Of a stretch of DNA of 64,000 bases, positions 1-7,435 are shown piece after piece. The stretch spans positions 101,298-165,297 of the forward strand of contig NZ_PYMH01000013.1 in the NCBI RefSeq assembly GCF_003025555.1. The letters are read 5' to 3'. Position 1 is the first letter of the stretch. Every line of letters starts with the position of its first letter. Source of the stretch: Photobacterium lutimaris. Its GTDB lineage: Bacteria; Pseudomonadota; Gammaproteobacteria; Enterobacterales; Vibrionaceae. Both the position numbers and the translations under genes were made by a program. The notes beneath the pieces are model-generated. The model was not told the origin of the DNA, made no database searches, and saw only the letters and a program-made list of their open reading frames with translations.

Positions 1-1518
1 GCGACAATGCTTTTGTCTCTGGCCGCTGCTGCTGTGCCCAGTCAGACTAATGACGACACAACTTCTAGTGCCAGAGATTTTCAGGTAAATATTCAGGTGG
101 GTAGCCATCAACCTTGCTCGGGAACAATTCTCAACGGCCAATGGATCTTAACTTCTAGCCGGTGTACTCCTGCCCCGGACGATATCAATATAGATAATTA
201 TCAAATTCAGGTATATCAGGGCTTTGCTGGTTTTGATGACGATGATTTAGTGTATCAGGGCGCAGTTAGGTCTTTCGACTTCATTACTAAACCAATTGAC
301 GAACAAAGCCTTTCTGATGGAAATGATCTGCACTACACACTGAGGAAAGCGACGGTAGATAACAAAGTTGTGCCTTTTCTTGAAGACAATCCATTAATGG
401 GCAATGTTGATCACCTGCAGCAAAAAATTAGCTATGGCGATCAGTTCTTGCAGGATGAAGTGGTGTTAATACGGCTCTTCGGTAATGTGCCTCATGGCCA
501 TTCATTCGTCATCCCCAAAGCCGCTTTACTAGAAGAAGAATACAGCCCCGGCACTTGGGAAGAAATTTCTAGCTCTCTTCTGCTAAATCCTGCTCAATCG
601 TATTCAATGATAAGTAAGGGCAGTGAATCAAATGATGCAGTAGAAGTGGTAGTTGGGCGTGGCGAGCTTAATGTCGATTGCTCTGCCCAGGTAAGGAAGG
701 GCTTTGAGCTATGGTATAGCGGTGACTGTCCAAACGACGATTATGATTGGTCAGAGTTACCAGTACACTTACCCGAAATACCAGATAGCCCAGTACATTT
801 ACCCGCTGAACCGGTGGATGGTAGTGAAGCTGATTGGCCGACAGAAATCGCAGTACAATCTGATGTGGCGATTGTAAGCCACACAAAGGTTATCCCTTCC
901 GTATCGCTTCTTAATAGTGATTTAGGTGCGAGTGTGCATAATGAAAACCAGTTGGTAGGTTTGGTTACTAACCCTGCGTTTGGTGAAGAGATGGCTATTT
1001 CAGTTTCTCATTACCTAGATTTTCTAGTTGAGCGGGTTGATCAGTTGGTCACACCAACGTCAGTGCAGAACATTCACTTTGAACCGGGTGATTACTTTTC
1101 AGTGGAAACTATCAACATTCAGAACCTTTCTGATAGTGATAAGACGGTAAATCCAACGGTAGTCGGCAGCGGTCACTTTGCTATTGAAAATAATGTTTGC
1201 CCTGCATCTATCGAGCCCAAAGAATATTGCTCTTTTGATGTGGTATTCAATACAGGCCAGAAATGGATGGATTTTGATGATATAGAGATGGCACTGGTAA
1301 ATATCAACATACTCAATTCAATCTCACTTATTCATGCTGTAGTGGATCCAGATGGAGATATAGATATTGGCCCGTGCCCAGATGGGGACTGTAGCATTGA
1401 TCCTTGTCTTGATGGCAATTGTGGGAGTGGACCGGTACCTGAGAGTAGTGGTGGTTCAACCTCCCCGCTCTTATTGTTCTGGCTTATGTCATTAATGTAC
1501 TTCCGTCGAAATCGATAG
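1..1518 (+). CDS. Trypsin-fold secreted protein with GlyGly-CTERM tail, catalytic residues lost (5' end cut by window)
   Basis: The frame is open from base 1 and the first visible Met (position 7) lies inside a hydrophobic signal-peptide core, so the true start is probably upstream. The protein resembles the intact protease at 8000-9454: both share the strings around WILT..C, VYQG and DLVYQG/DLVYEG, and a C-terminal Gly-Gly, hydrophobic, Arg-rich tail. That tail is a GlyGly-CTERM signal, known to be processed by rhombosortase after type II secretion. The catalytic His of the LTAKHC box is Arg here (LTSSRC). An ungapped alignment of the GDSGTG serine box reads NSDLGA, so Ser is also lost. The Asp-region VVLI is retained. 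I infer a pseudoprotease with a binding or regulatory role. It is not a simple decayed gene, because the frame is intact over 500 codons. Confidence 0.8.
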   Translation, partial: ATMLLSLAAAAVPSQTNDDTTSSARDFQVNIQVGSHQPCSGTILNGQWILTSSRCTPAPDDINIDNYQIQVYQGFAGFDDDDLVYQGAVRSFDFITKPIDEQSLSDGNDLHYTLRKATVDNKVVPFLEDNPLMGNVDHLQQKISYGDQFLQDEVVLIRLFGNVPHGHSFVIPKAALLEEEYSPGTWEEISSSLLLNPAQSYSMISKGSESNDAVEVVVGRGELNVDCSAQVRKGFELWYSGDCPNDDYDWSELPVHLPEIPDSPVHLPAEPVDGSEADWPTEIAVQSDVAIVSHTKVIPSVSLLNSDLGASVHNENQLVGLVTNPAFGEEMAISVSHYLDFLVERVDQLVTPTSVQNIHFEPGDYFSVETINIQNLSDSDKTVNPTVVGSGHFAIENNVCPASIEPKEYCSFDVVFNTGQKWMDFDDIEMALVNINILNSISLIHAVVDPDGDIDIGPCPDGDCSIDPCLDGNCGSGPVPESSGGSTSPLLLFWLMSLMYFRRNR

Positions 1519-1530
1519 ATACCACAGGTC

Positions 1531-1556
1531 AACTGGCAAGTTTGCGCTTGCCAGTT
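1531..1556 (+). terminator. Hairpin terminator after the pseudoprotease
   Basis: Perfect ten-base inverted repeat AACTGGCAAG / CTTGCCAGTT with a six-base loop, 12 bases after the stop codon. No clear T-run follows, so termination is inferred from position and stem strength. Confidence 0.6.
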
Positions 1557-1573
1557 ATTGATGTCAGTGAAAA

Positions 1574-1590
1574 ATAAAGTTTAAAACTTT
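1574..1590. promoter_or_regulatory. AAAGTT..AACTTT palindromic site
   Basis: ATAAAGTTTAAAACTTT is close to the palindrome at 2194-2212. It lies between the pseudoprotease terminator and the 151-aa gene. Probable binding site of a plasmid regulator; function inferred. Confidence 0.4.
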
Positions 1591-1697
1591 TCGGCCTCAG
1601 AAGTCTTGTTCTGGTGTATCCGTAAGTAGCCAAAAGTGGCAATAAAGACCGAAACTTAGGTTCTATCAACATGGCTATCTAAGAAAAATGTAACAAC

Positions 1698-1710
1698 AAA
1701 GTTCGAAACT
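1698..1710. promoter_or_regulatory. AAAGTTCGAAACT site abutting the 151-aa gene stop
   Basis: AAAGTTCGAAACT is the reverse-complement core of the palindrome at 2194-2212 and touches the stop codon of the 151-aa gene. The same element therefore flanks the gene on both sides. Confidence 0.4.
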
Positions 1711-2165
1711 CATTTTTTGGACTCCAACTTACGCCTTTCAAGCTCACGCTTCGCCGCTTCCACCGCTGCAACAGGATCAAAATTCTTTGGGCTGACGATA
1801 GTGGAAGACTCACCAAGTGTCGCCCATTGTTTGCTAAGCTCTGAGGCAATAGAGAATGATAAATAATTTAAAAATTCTGATGGTGTATAACTATTGCCGC
1901 CATTCGTATTGGCTATCATTGACTCTAGCATTTTCTTTGAACTACATGGGTCGGTATCGTATCGCTCTAGGAACTCAAAGAAGCACCACGATCGTTTTGC
2001 ATCCCTCTTAATCGCCCCTCTGTCCTTAGCAAACCGCCTAGCCCCTTCGATAAGATAGTTTTGTATCTGAACGAAATCGCCTTTCAATATTGCCTCTCTT
2101 TTAACTACGAAGCGAGGTGGATTTGTAATGATATCCGTTTTTAATTTTAATAAACCTTCTGACAT
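1710..2165 (-). CDS. Hypothetical protein, 151 aa
   Basis: I recognise no family. The protein is hydrophilic, has no signal peptide, and contains a Lys/Arg-rich middle (GARRFAKDRGAIKRDAKRSW) and a charged helical C-terminus ending in ERRKLESKK. This composition suits a small nucleic-acid-associated or regulatory protein, but that is a guess. The start is supported by a GGAGACAAGGT stretch just before the ATG. The gene stands alone on the minus strand. A 19-bp palindrome lies 29 bases upstream of its start and a related site lies at its stop, so it could be autoregulated. Confidence 0.6.
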   Translation of the reverse strand: MSEGLLKLKTDIITNPPRFVVKREAILKGDFVQIQNYLIEGARRFAKDRGAIKRDAKRSWCFFEFLERYDTDPCSSKKMLESMIANTNGGNSYTPSEFLNYLSFSIASELSKQWATLGESSTIVSPKNFDPVAAVEAAKRELERRKLESKK

Positions 2166-2193
2166 ACCTTGTCTCCTTATAACGCTTGTTTCT

Positions 2194-2212
2194 ATAAAGT
2201 TTCGAACTTTAT
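2194..2212. promoter_or_regulatory. Operator-like palindrome upstream of the 151-aa gene
   Basis: ATAAAGTTTCGAACTTTAT has perfect eight-base arms around TCG. It sits in the promoter region between the divergent 151-aa and 176-aa genes. A further partial copy (TTCTAACTTTG) follows at about 2221. Typical of a dimeric repressor site; the regulator is unknown. Confidence 0.5.
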
Positions 2213-2354
2213 TGTCGAATTTCTAACTTTGTCCACCGACAATTGAACCAACAACGGCTTTAACTTTCTAGTGTGATTATTCCCCCCAAATTGAACGCTC
2301 ATTTTCAATAGTCCGGTTGATATTGATTGGTGAACAATCTAATAGAGTACCGAT

Positions 2355-2885
2355 ATGAAATTTAAAAACCTAGTCGTTGCAGCGATAGCCTCTAGCTTGA
2401 GCTTTACTGCTGCTGCACACCATGAACGCTTGGCGCACTATGCGATAGCAGACCTTCACGTAAATTCAAAGCCAGTGGTAGCGAATTCAATAGACCGTTT
2501 TTTCGTTTGTGATTTTTTCCATGTCAGCTTACGTAAATCGTCTGCGCGGAGCCCAGAAGTGATGTTTGAGCCAGATGTGCTCGCAGTATTACCATCTGGC
2601 AATGTTCAAAGCGTTTCCTTACCGGAGGTTGGTGGCCGGGTGAGCGAGCTTGAAGCCTGTTTTGATAAGAGTGTAGGCATTTCTACAAGATCTGATGCAC
2701 AGGAGTTCCGCGATGCGTTAGCGAGGCTGTACCCTGCGACTAACGGCGTTATCCAAGGAGATAAAATCCTTCACCGAGAAAAAGGCGTCGAGTTGGTAAT
2801 GGCCGACTCTCGCGCGAAATCTCGCTCATTTTATGTGTCAATGGTGTCTGGTCGAGCCGCAGAGGTTCACGTTAATTACAACTAG
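2355..2885 (+). CDS. Exported hypothetical protein, 176 aa
   Basis: The N-terminus is a clear Sec signal peptide (KFKNLVVAAIASSLSFTAAA, then HHERL), so the mature protein is periplasmic or secreted. The mature part holds two cysteines, at about residues 52 and 102, that could form a disulfide. I recognise no domain. The gene is preceded by a long control region with a CCCCCCAAATTGAAC element and the AAAGTT palindrome. A hairpin follows it at 2894-2924. Confidence 0.65.
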   Translation: MKFKNLVVAAIASSLSFTAAAHHERLAHYAIADLHVNSKPVVANSIDRFFVCDFFHVSLRKSSARSPEVMFEPDVLAVLPSGNVQSVSLPEVGGRVSELEACFDKSVGISTRSDAQEFRDALARLYPATNGVIQGDKILHREKGVELVMADSRAKSRSFYVSMVSGRAAEVHVNYN

Positions 2886-2893
2886 TTCGGTTT

Positions 2894-2924
2894 GCTACTT
2901 CCGGTGTCTAATAAGGGAAGTAGC
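2894..2924 (+). terminator. Hairpin after the 176-aa gene
   Basis: Perfect stem GCTACTTCC / GGAAGTAGC with a 13-base loop, just after the stop codon. No T-run, so confidence is moderate. Confidence 0.5.
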
Positions 2925-2976
2925 GAGCTGTATCGTAACAATGAGTGTAGCCGTCCTTGGCTATTATGATGCTCGG

Positions 2977-3561
2977 TTAATGTGATGTGCGCTTGGAAAG
3001 TATGATTTCTAGCTGATCATCTATCTCACGGTAGTGACTTGCGAATGTACTGTTATTATCGAGGATGTTCTTAAGAGTTTGTAATTTTGCAGGTGTTGCC
3101 TTAACTCGCCATTTAAGTGGGCTAATTAGTTCAAGTTCTGCGTCGAAGCTTTCATAAAGGTTAGCGTGCATTATGCAAACCAAACAGCCAGATTTCAGCT
3201 TGCTTAAATCTAACGTTGAGACGGTTGAGTAGTTAACTGTTGTATTGAGTTGACGCTCAATGTCCTTCACCAAAAAATAAAACTTTTCAAGTGTGTTGTT
3301 GCCTTCTGGCTTCTCCAATACCAATAGTGCTTCTAGCCGTGATTCAATGTTTTTTCCTTTCTTTCGGCCTGTCTGAATCAGTGATTTAATAACCTTCTTT
3401 GCCAGCTTGTAGTCGGGTTTCTTCTCAAGCCCTTTAAGGTATTTCACTAGTATTTGGTTGCGCTTCTCTATAGTGATGTGGGTCTTACTATACTTCTTTT
3501 GCATTTCGAGATGGAGAAGACTATTGCTCGCTAGTTGTTCAACTTGCGTGGCGTAGCTCAT
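2977..3561 (-). CDS. Hypothetical protein, 194 aa, paralogue of the 319-aa neighbour
   Basis: I recognise no family. A Lys-rich helical N-terminal half is followed by a segment that aligns with the upstream gene: FYFLVKDIER here matches YWWLVRDLDK there, and the next block (LVCIMHANLYESFDAELELISPLKW) matches LIMHSRMNEMTAAF..LVAPLNF. The 319-aa protein continues with an extra C-terminal domain that this one lacks. It is the last of three same-strand genes (75, 319, 194 aa) with almost no spacing, so it is probably cotranscribed with them. An AGGAT stretch about ten bases upstream supports the ATG. Confidence 0.6.
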   Translation of the reverse strand: MSYATQVEQLASNSLLHLEMQKKYSKTHITIEKRNQILVKYLKGLEKKPDYKLAKKVIKSLIQTGRKKGKNIESRLEALLVLEKPEGNNTLEKFYFLVKDIERQLNTTVNYSTVSTLDLSKLKSGCLVCIMHANLYESFDAELELISPLKWRVKATPAKLQTLKNILDNNSTFASHYREIDDQLEIILSKRTSH

Positions 3562-3573
3562 TATTTCTAGATC

Positions 3574-4533
3574 CTATAGTTTGCAATGTTGCTCAAGCAT
3601 CTGCTCGTGGCCTTTGTAGTACGCTGGATTCAGTCGTATCAGCATCGTTGCCTGATCAGTATCTTCATATATTTTATTGTATGATAAAAATAGGCACTGT
3701 TTTTCAACGGTGGAGGCCAATGTCTTAAGCTGCTCTACTGTTTCCCCTACCACCATAATATCTACTGGTTCAACTTGGTCACCGTTATGGTCAAAATGCC
3801 ATGCCTCATGTGTACGGTTAACGTAGACGTGATTGGTAGTGAGTTCAGATTCGCCAATATACGCCATGTTGAAACCTTGGTCTGTAATCGTTCGGTAAAG
3901 TTTTAGCAAGCTCGCTTTAGCAGATTGCAACTCAAATGCTTCAATACACACTTGTGGACTATCAATTGGGTAGTGCTTGGTCGCAATCGTTATATTGTGG
4001 CGGCCGCTATTGCTCTGGATTCGGCATGTAAAGTGTTCATTATTCTGCAGTACACCGACCAATGGGTAGATATTGTCAGCGTAATAGACAAAATTCAGTG
4101 GAGCTACCAGCTGATCATTATCATCGAATGCCGCAGTCATTTCATTCATTCGTGAGTGCATTATCAAAGGACGGCGACTTTCCATGCTTTTATCGAAATC
4201 TGCTGGTTCTTGAGCAAATGTAGGGGCACCAATTTTATCCAAGTCCCGAACTAACCACCAATATTGATCAACATCAGAGATAGTTGCACCTGACTCAATA
4301 GCGAGTGCTTGGTTCAGTGTCGTTAGCACTGATTCAACTTCACGAACAGGGCTTCGTTTCTGCTTTTTGATAGCCTGAAGCACTTTTTTGATATCGCTTT
4401 TGATATGTCGGCAACGCTGGGAAGTAGCATATTTTTTCAAGATTGAGCTAACGTCTGATTTCTTATGGTTTGTTGGTGAGTATGCTTCGTAGAGGCTAAC
4501 GAACAAAACGTCGTGCAAGTCTAAAAGTTTCAA
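3574..4533 (-). CDS. Hypothetical protein, 319 aa, TTG start
   Basis: Unknown family. The N-terminal about 150 residues are paralogous to the 194-aa protein encoded downstream. The C-terminal half is a mixed alpha/beta segment without recognised motifs. The start is TTG at 4533: GGAG lies eight bases upstream, and the codon overlaps the stop of the preceding 75-aa gene (TTGA), so the two are translationally coupled. No signal peptide is visible, so a cytoplasmic location is likely. Confidence 0.6.
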   Translation of the reverse strand: MKLLDLHDVLFVSLYEAYSPTNHKKSDVSSILKKYATSQRCRHIKSDIKKVLQAIKKQKRSPVREVESVLTTLNQALAIESGATISDVDQYWWLVRDLDKIGAPTFAQEPADFDKSMESRRPLIMHSRMNEMTAAFDDNDQLVAPLNFVYYADNIYPLVGVLQNNEHFTCRIQSNSGRHNITIATKHYPIDSPQVCIEAFELQSAKASLLKLYRTITDQGFNMAYIGESELTTNHVYVNRTHEAWHFDHNGDQVEPVDIMVVGETVEQLKTLASTVEKQCLFLSYNKIYEDTDQATMLIRLNPAYYKGHEQMLEQHCKL

Positions 4534-4757
4534 GTGATGATCTCCGTTAGGCTCAAAATCTCATGGAAAATATTGGCGCTAGATTCGATGGTTTGAGCTA
4601 TTTCAATCAGCTCTTTTTCGTGCTCGGGAGTATAGAAGAACGAACGCAGATAACCAGTTTGTTCAAGTAGAGAAGCGAGGCAAGTACCATCGATCAAAGC
4701 TGCATTGTCGCGCAAACTTTCGATGTCAGTGTCAGATAAAATTAGCTGGATTTTCAT
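4530..4757 (-). CDS. Small acidic hypothetical protein, 75 aa
   Basis: Short acidic helical protein with no recognised domain. It heads the 75/319/194-aa operon and overlaps the next gene by four bases, which supports it being real. The element ACACCCCAA lies 64 bases upstream of its start, the same spacing as for the DndC-like gene. Confidence 0.5.
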   Translation of the reverse strand: MKIQLILSDTDIESLRDNAALIDGTCLASLLEQTGYLRSFFYTPEHEKELIEIAQTIESSANIFHEILSLTEIIT

Positions 4758-4821
4758 GTCTTAACTTTGTAATTGGCGCTCAACAATAATCGGCCGAGCT
4801 AACCAATTTGATATGATTTGA

Positions 4822-4830
4822 TTGGGGTGT
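4822..4830 (-). promoter_or_regulatory. ACACCCCAA promoter-like element
   Basis: The minus-strand sequence ACACCCCAA occurs 64 bases before the 75-aa gene. The same nine bases lie 64 bases before the DndC-like gene and 74 bases before the sigma-factor gene. Probably part of a shared promoter or an operator; role inferred. Confidence 0.35.
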
Positions 4831-4842
4831 AAATGAAGCGCG

Positions 4843-5421
4843 TTATGCGGTTGCTGGTGGCATCATGCGGAGCATTTCAAGTGCGCTGCTTGTGTTAATG
4901 CCGTGGCGTTGGGCAATTACTTTAATGGTAAGCGTCATTACCGCGAAGATCGCTGTAGGCGGCATTTTCACGAAAGAACGATTTTTGCCTTCATTGATAC
5001 CAAGAAATAGTGTGCCATCTTCGTTCCAATTAGCTTTTAATGATTTGCTTCGATCCTCGCCATGAAACTTAAAGTCGACACCGGGCAGTCTTCCCATGAG
5101 TAAGTGAGCAAATTGAACGGTTTCTGTATCAGGGGTCAACTGAAACTTGATCGAACGTGCCCAGTCACCGACTCGATTCTGTCCCTGCTTGAATGGTGCA
5201 ATTTCGACATATACAGTAAGCAACCCTTTTTTTCCTGAGGAAACACGCTGCTTAAACTGAATAGCGCTACCCAAATACAATTGAATTTGTGTTTTGCTGT
5301 AGTCCTCTACAGGCTGAACCGGCGTCATAGGTGCGCTTTGTGGTGCAGGTTGTTGAACCGGTGCGTGTGGCGGCTTGCTAGGGTACTGTTGGTTCATGTT
5401 TGAATTTGAATGCATGTTCAT
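4843..5421 (-). CDS. Hypothetical protein with Pro/Gln-rich N-terminus, possibly ssDNA-binding
   Basis: Residues 1-40 are disordered and rich in Pro, Gln and Asn. Residues 45-170 look like one compact beta-rich domain with a central basic stretch (FHGEDRSKSLKANW) and a final helix. The order (strand with K/R-GLL, a W, long strands, FHGED..K, helix) reminds me of the Whirly/PC4 single-stranded DNA-binding fold. I cannot verify this, and no such family name is assigned. The start could be the first ATG or the ATG two codons later, which has the better SD spacing (AGAAGAG). A GTTAGTAACGA site lies about 120 bases upstream. Confidence 0.55.
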   Translation of the reverse strand: MNMHSNSNMNQQYPSKPPHAPVQQPAPQSAPMTPVQPVEDYSKTQIQLYLGSAIQFKQRVSSGKKGLLTVYVEIAPFKQGQNRVGDWARSIKFQLTPDTETVQFAHLLMGRLPGVDFKFHGEDRSKSLKANWNEDGTLFLGINEGKNRSFVKMPPTAIFAVMTLTIKVIAQRHGINTSSALEMLRMMPPATA

Positions 5422-5540
5422 ATCTCTTCTGGAAGTTTCCTCGGAACCTCTATATTAGCGGTTCGTAAAAACTGTCAAGCGCACTCTAATCATTTTCCAC
5501 CGTGAATGCTTGCAGTTATGAGGCTCATTACACTTCAAAG

Positions 5541-5551
5541 GTTAGTAACGA
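5541..5551. promoter_or_regulatory. GTTAGTAACGA site upstream of the 192-aa gene
   Basis: Same 11-mer as at 20390-20400 in the methylase/ParA control region. The rest of the 5422-5667 gap holds no gene that I can support and probably contains the promoter of the minus-strand 192-aa gene. Confidence 0.4.
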
Positions 5552-5667
5552 ACAGAGTGTTATGAATATTAATCTTGCCCCGTCGGTGGGCTTGAATCGA
5601 GTAAACCACAAGTGTTAGCGGTTGGGATAGAATCAGAAACTAAAAGTAGATCTTAGTGCGATGAAGG

Positions 5668-5709
5668 ACGCTTTAGCCAAGTGAGAATGTTTTGTCCTTG
5701 GCCAAGCGT
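5668..5709 (-). terminator. Hairpin after the prepilin peptidase gene
   Basis: Imperfect inverted repeat: ACGCTTTAGCCAAG on the left pairs with CTTGGCCAAGCGT on the right, with one bulge and a 15-base loop. It lies 13 bases after the peptidase stop codon (minus-strand sense). Confidence 0.5.
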
Positions 5710-5721
5710 GTGTTGTTGTTA

Positions 5722-6486
5722 TTAAAGGCTCGCAAATAGCAACTCTTGCATTGAGAGTTCAGTAAGAAGAGAGACGACAGCTCCAAGACATAGATATGGT
5801 CCGAATGGAATTTCAGTTGTCAGTTTAACGCTTCTCTTACACAGGTTTATAAGTGATAAGCTGGCGGCCGCTATGGTTGCGAACAACATGATGTCAATTA
5901 CCGCAGTTGCGCCTAACCAAGCACCCATGGCTGCAAGTAATTTAAAATCACCATATCCTAGCCCTTCCTTCTTCATTACAAACCTGAATATCCAATAAGC
6001 CCCCCAAAGCAGCCCGTAACCAAGTATTGCTCCACCCACAGCATCGTGCAGAGAAATAGCAGAACCGTTTACCCAGGCAAGCGCGATTCCAAACCATAGC
6101 AACGGCATGGTCAGTTGGTCTGGTAGAAACATGGTTTTTGCATCGATGGTTGCTAACAATAGTAATGTAGCGACAAACACCCATAAGCACGCAGTGCTGG
6201 CATTGAGCCCGAACGAATGTACAAGTAGAGTAGTGAGCACTGTCAATGCAGATTCAGTGACAGGGTAACTCTGTAGCTTCGCGATGCTCTGAATCCGCAC
6301 CTTCACCAATTTGAAGCTTGAAGGCACCGACTCAGGCGTTGGAAGCTTTAATTCAGGGTTTAGCTCTTGATAGTCTCCGAGATAGTCAGCTTCTAGTTTT
6401 GCCGGGATCCGGATTGATGCGGCATGAATAAGTGTTCCGATACCAAAGGCCGAGATACCCAGCGTCGTGTACAAAGCAACAGTCAT
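5722..6486 (-). CDS. Type IV prepilin peptidase (A24 family), no Cys domain
   Basis: Inner-membrane aspartyl protease that cleaves, and usually N-methylates, type IV prepilins. Both catalytic aspartates are visible: ATIDAKT (about residue 115) and the GxGD motif GLGYGDFK (about residue 180), between hydrophobic segments. The cytoplasmic Cys4 zinc loop of PilD-type enzymes is absent; the equivalent region is a short Pro-rich segment with no cysteines. The likely substrates are the three prepilins encoded at 48.7-50.7 kb, where no peptidase gene is present. I chose the ATG at 6486 because AAGGGA lies six bases upstream; longer starts overlap the upstream HTH gene. Confidence 0.85.
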   Translation of the reverse strand: MTVALYTTLGISAFGIGTLIHAASIRIPAKLEADYLGDYQELNPELKLPTPESVPSSFKLVKVRIQSIAKLQSYPVTESALTVLTTLLVHSFGLNASTACLWVFVATLLLLATIDAKTMFLPDQLTMPLLWFGIALAWVNGSAISLHDAVGGAILGYGLLWGAYWIFRFVMKKEGLGYGDFKLLAAMGAWLGATAVIDIMLFATIAAASLSLINLCKRSVKLTTEIPFGPYLCLGAVVSLLTELSMQELLFASL

Positions 6487-6496
6487 TGTCATTCCC

Positions 6497-6820
6497 TTAA
6501 AGTTTTCGCATTTCCTTTGGATCAACTTTGCCAAAGACCAGATCAATAGCATCGAGATAGGCCAGCGGCCTTTCTTCTTTCAGAAAAAGAGGTTCGAAGG
6601 TTACTCCCCGCCGATAAGCATGTAGTGAAGTGTCAAATCGCAAGTTCGAAGGTTTCACGCCCTGGTACTGCTTCAACACCTTGGAAGCTTTTGGCCTCAA
6701 ACAGTTGAACTGGAGACAAATTTCTTTTGAGCCGATCATGCCGTTTGCAGCTACGTATGCATCGATAAAACGTAGCATGGCAAGTTCGATAGTTTCGGTG
6801 CTGGTCATGGAGACAATCAA
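6497..6820 (-). CDS. Orphan winged-helix regulator resembling the CapW/BrxR N-terminal domain
   Basis: 107 residues matching the N-terminal DNA-binding module of CapW/BrxR transcription factors: a first helix (ELAMLRFIDAYVAANGMIG), an HTH (SKEICLQFNCLRPKASKVLKQY), and the wing pattern PSNLRFDTSLHAYRRG..FEPLF. In the known family this is followed by WYL and C-terminal effector domains, and the proteins control BREX, CBASS or other defence operons. Here the protein ends after the wing, so no ligand-sensing part exists. It is encoded directly upstream of the prepilin peptidase (10-base gap) and likely cotranscribed with it. Family assignment is from pattern memory. Confidence 0.65.
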   Translation of the reverse strand: MIVSMTSTETIELAMLRFIDAYVAANGMIGSKEICLQFNCLRPKASKVLKQYQGVKPSNLRFDTSLHAYRRGVTFEPLFLKEERPLAYLDAIDLVFGKVDPKEMRKL

Positions 6821-7026
6821 TTGGTTGGTTTACCCATATGTCGATCTGGCGGCTCAAAATAAGCAATGATTTTACGCTTGTTTCAACCCCCCATAACCAC
6901 GAGCGATTTAAACTAAATCGTCTGATTATTATTGTGAATGAACCAGATGGCCAACCAACGAACTTAGTCCAGTTGCATTGCTAAGTACCTAGCCTCCTGT
7001 ATTTGAGCTCAAAGTCCAGCTCTCCC
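6821..7026. other. Gene-free region, possible short RNA ahead of an orphan terminator
   Basis: No supportable gene. It contains the promoter region of the minus-strand HTH/peptidase operon, a small dyad (GCGATTTAAACTAAATCGT near 6903) and a run of C residues. The strong plus-strand terminator at 7027 has no coding sequence in front of it, so a short plus-strand RNA starting in this region is possible. Confidence 0.3.
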
Positions 7027-7063
7027 AGCCCCGTAGAACCTAGCCACTGCGGGGCTCTTTTTT
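7027..7063 (+). terminator. Strong intrinsic terminator with no upstream gene
   Basis: AGCCCCG / CGGGGCT stem with a 16-base loop followed by CTTTTTT. It is a classical plus-strand rho-independent terminator. The nearest plus-strand gene upstream is more than 4 kb away, so it probably ends a small RNA. Confidence 0.7.
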
Positions 7064-7075
7064 CCCACAGGAGTA

Positions 7076-7316
7076 GCCAAAGTGTATATATATACCCCAG
7101 CTAGGTAACACCACAAACCGTCACCTAGACGCACCTCCTTACCAAGCCATAGCCCCGCTTTCCCTCCCCTTCTGGCCCCCGATGTTAAAATGAAAAATGA
7201 ATAAAAAATAAATAAAAATAAAATTTACTGGAACCACAGCGCACACCACCGGTTAGGTGATCGACGGAGGTGCGTAGAGGCTTAGGCAACATGGGGTATA
7301 TATATACACTTTTGGC
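7076..7316. repeat. 240-bp interrupted dyad with AT-rich core, origin- or control-like
   Basis: The left arm (7076-7138) and right arm (7266-7316) are imperfect inverted copies. Both carry GCCAAA-GTGTATATATATACCCC at the outer end and a CTAGACGCACCTCC / CTACGCACCTCC block at the inner end. The middle (about 7185-7225) is almost pure A/T with A-tracts. GTATATATATAC is itself palindromic. The architecture suits an origin of replication, an oriT, or two divergent control regions. I cannot tell which. Confidence 0.55.
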
Positions 7317-7435
7317 TTAAGTACAGTGATGAGAGGTTGCTGACATGGTTGCTAACGTGCGATTTGGACTGGTTGCAGGGTTCTGGGGAGGGCTAAGAAG
7401 CAAGGACGACCTTACTATGATGGTCGCCCTAACTC

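Noticed and set aside
7407..7427. GGGCGACC/GGTCGTCC stem after the 113-aa gene as a terminator
   Set aside because: One stem mismatch and no T-run; noted in the neighbouring gene entry only.
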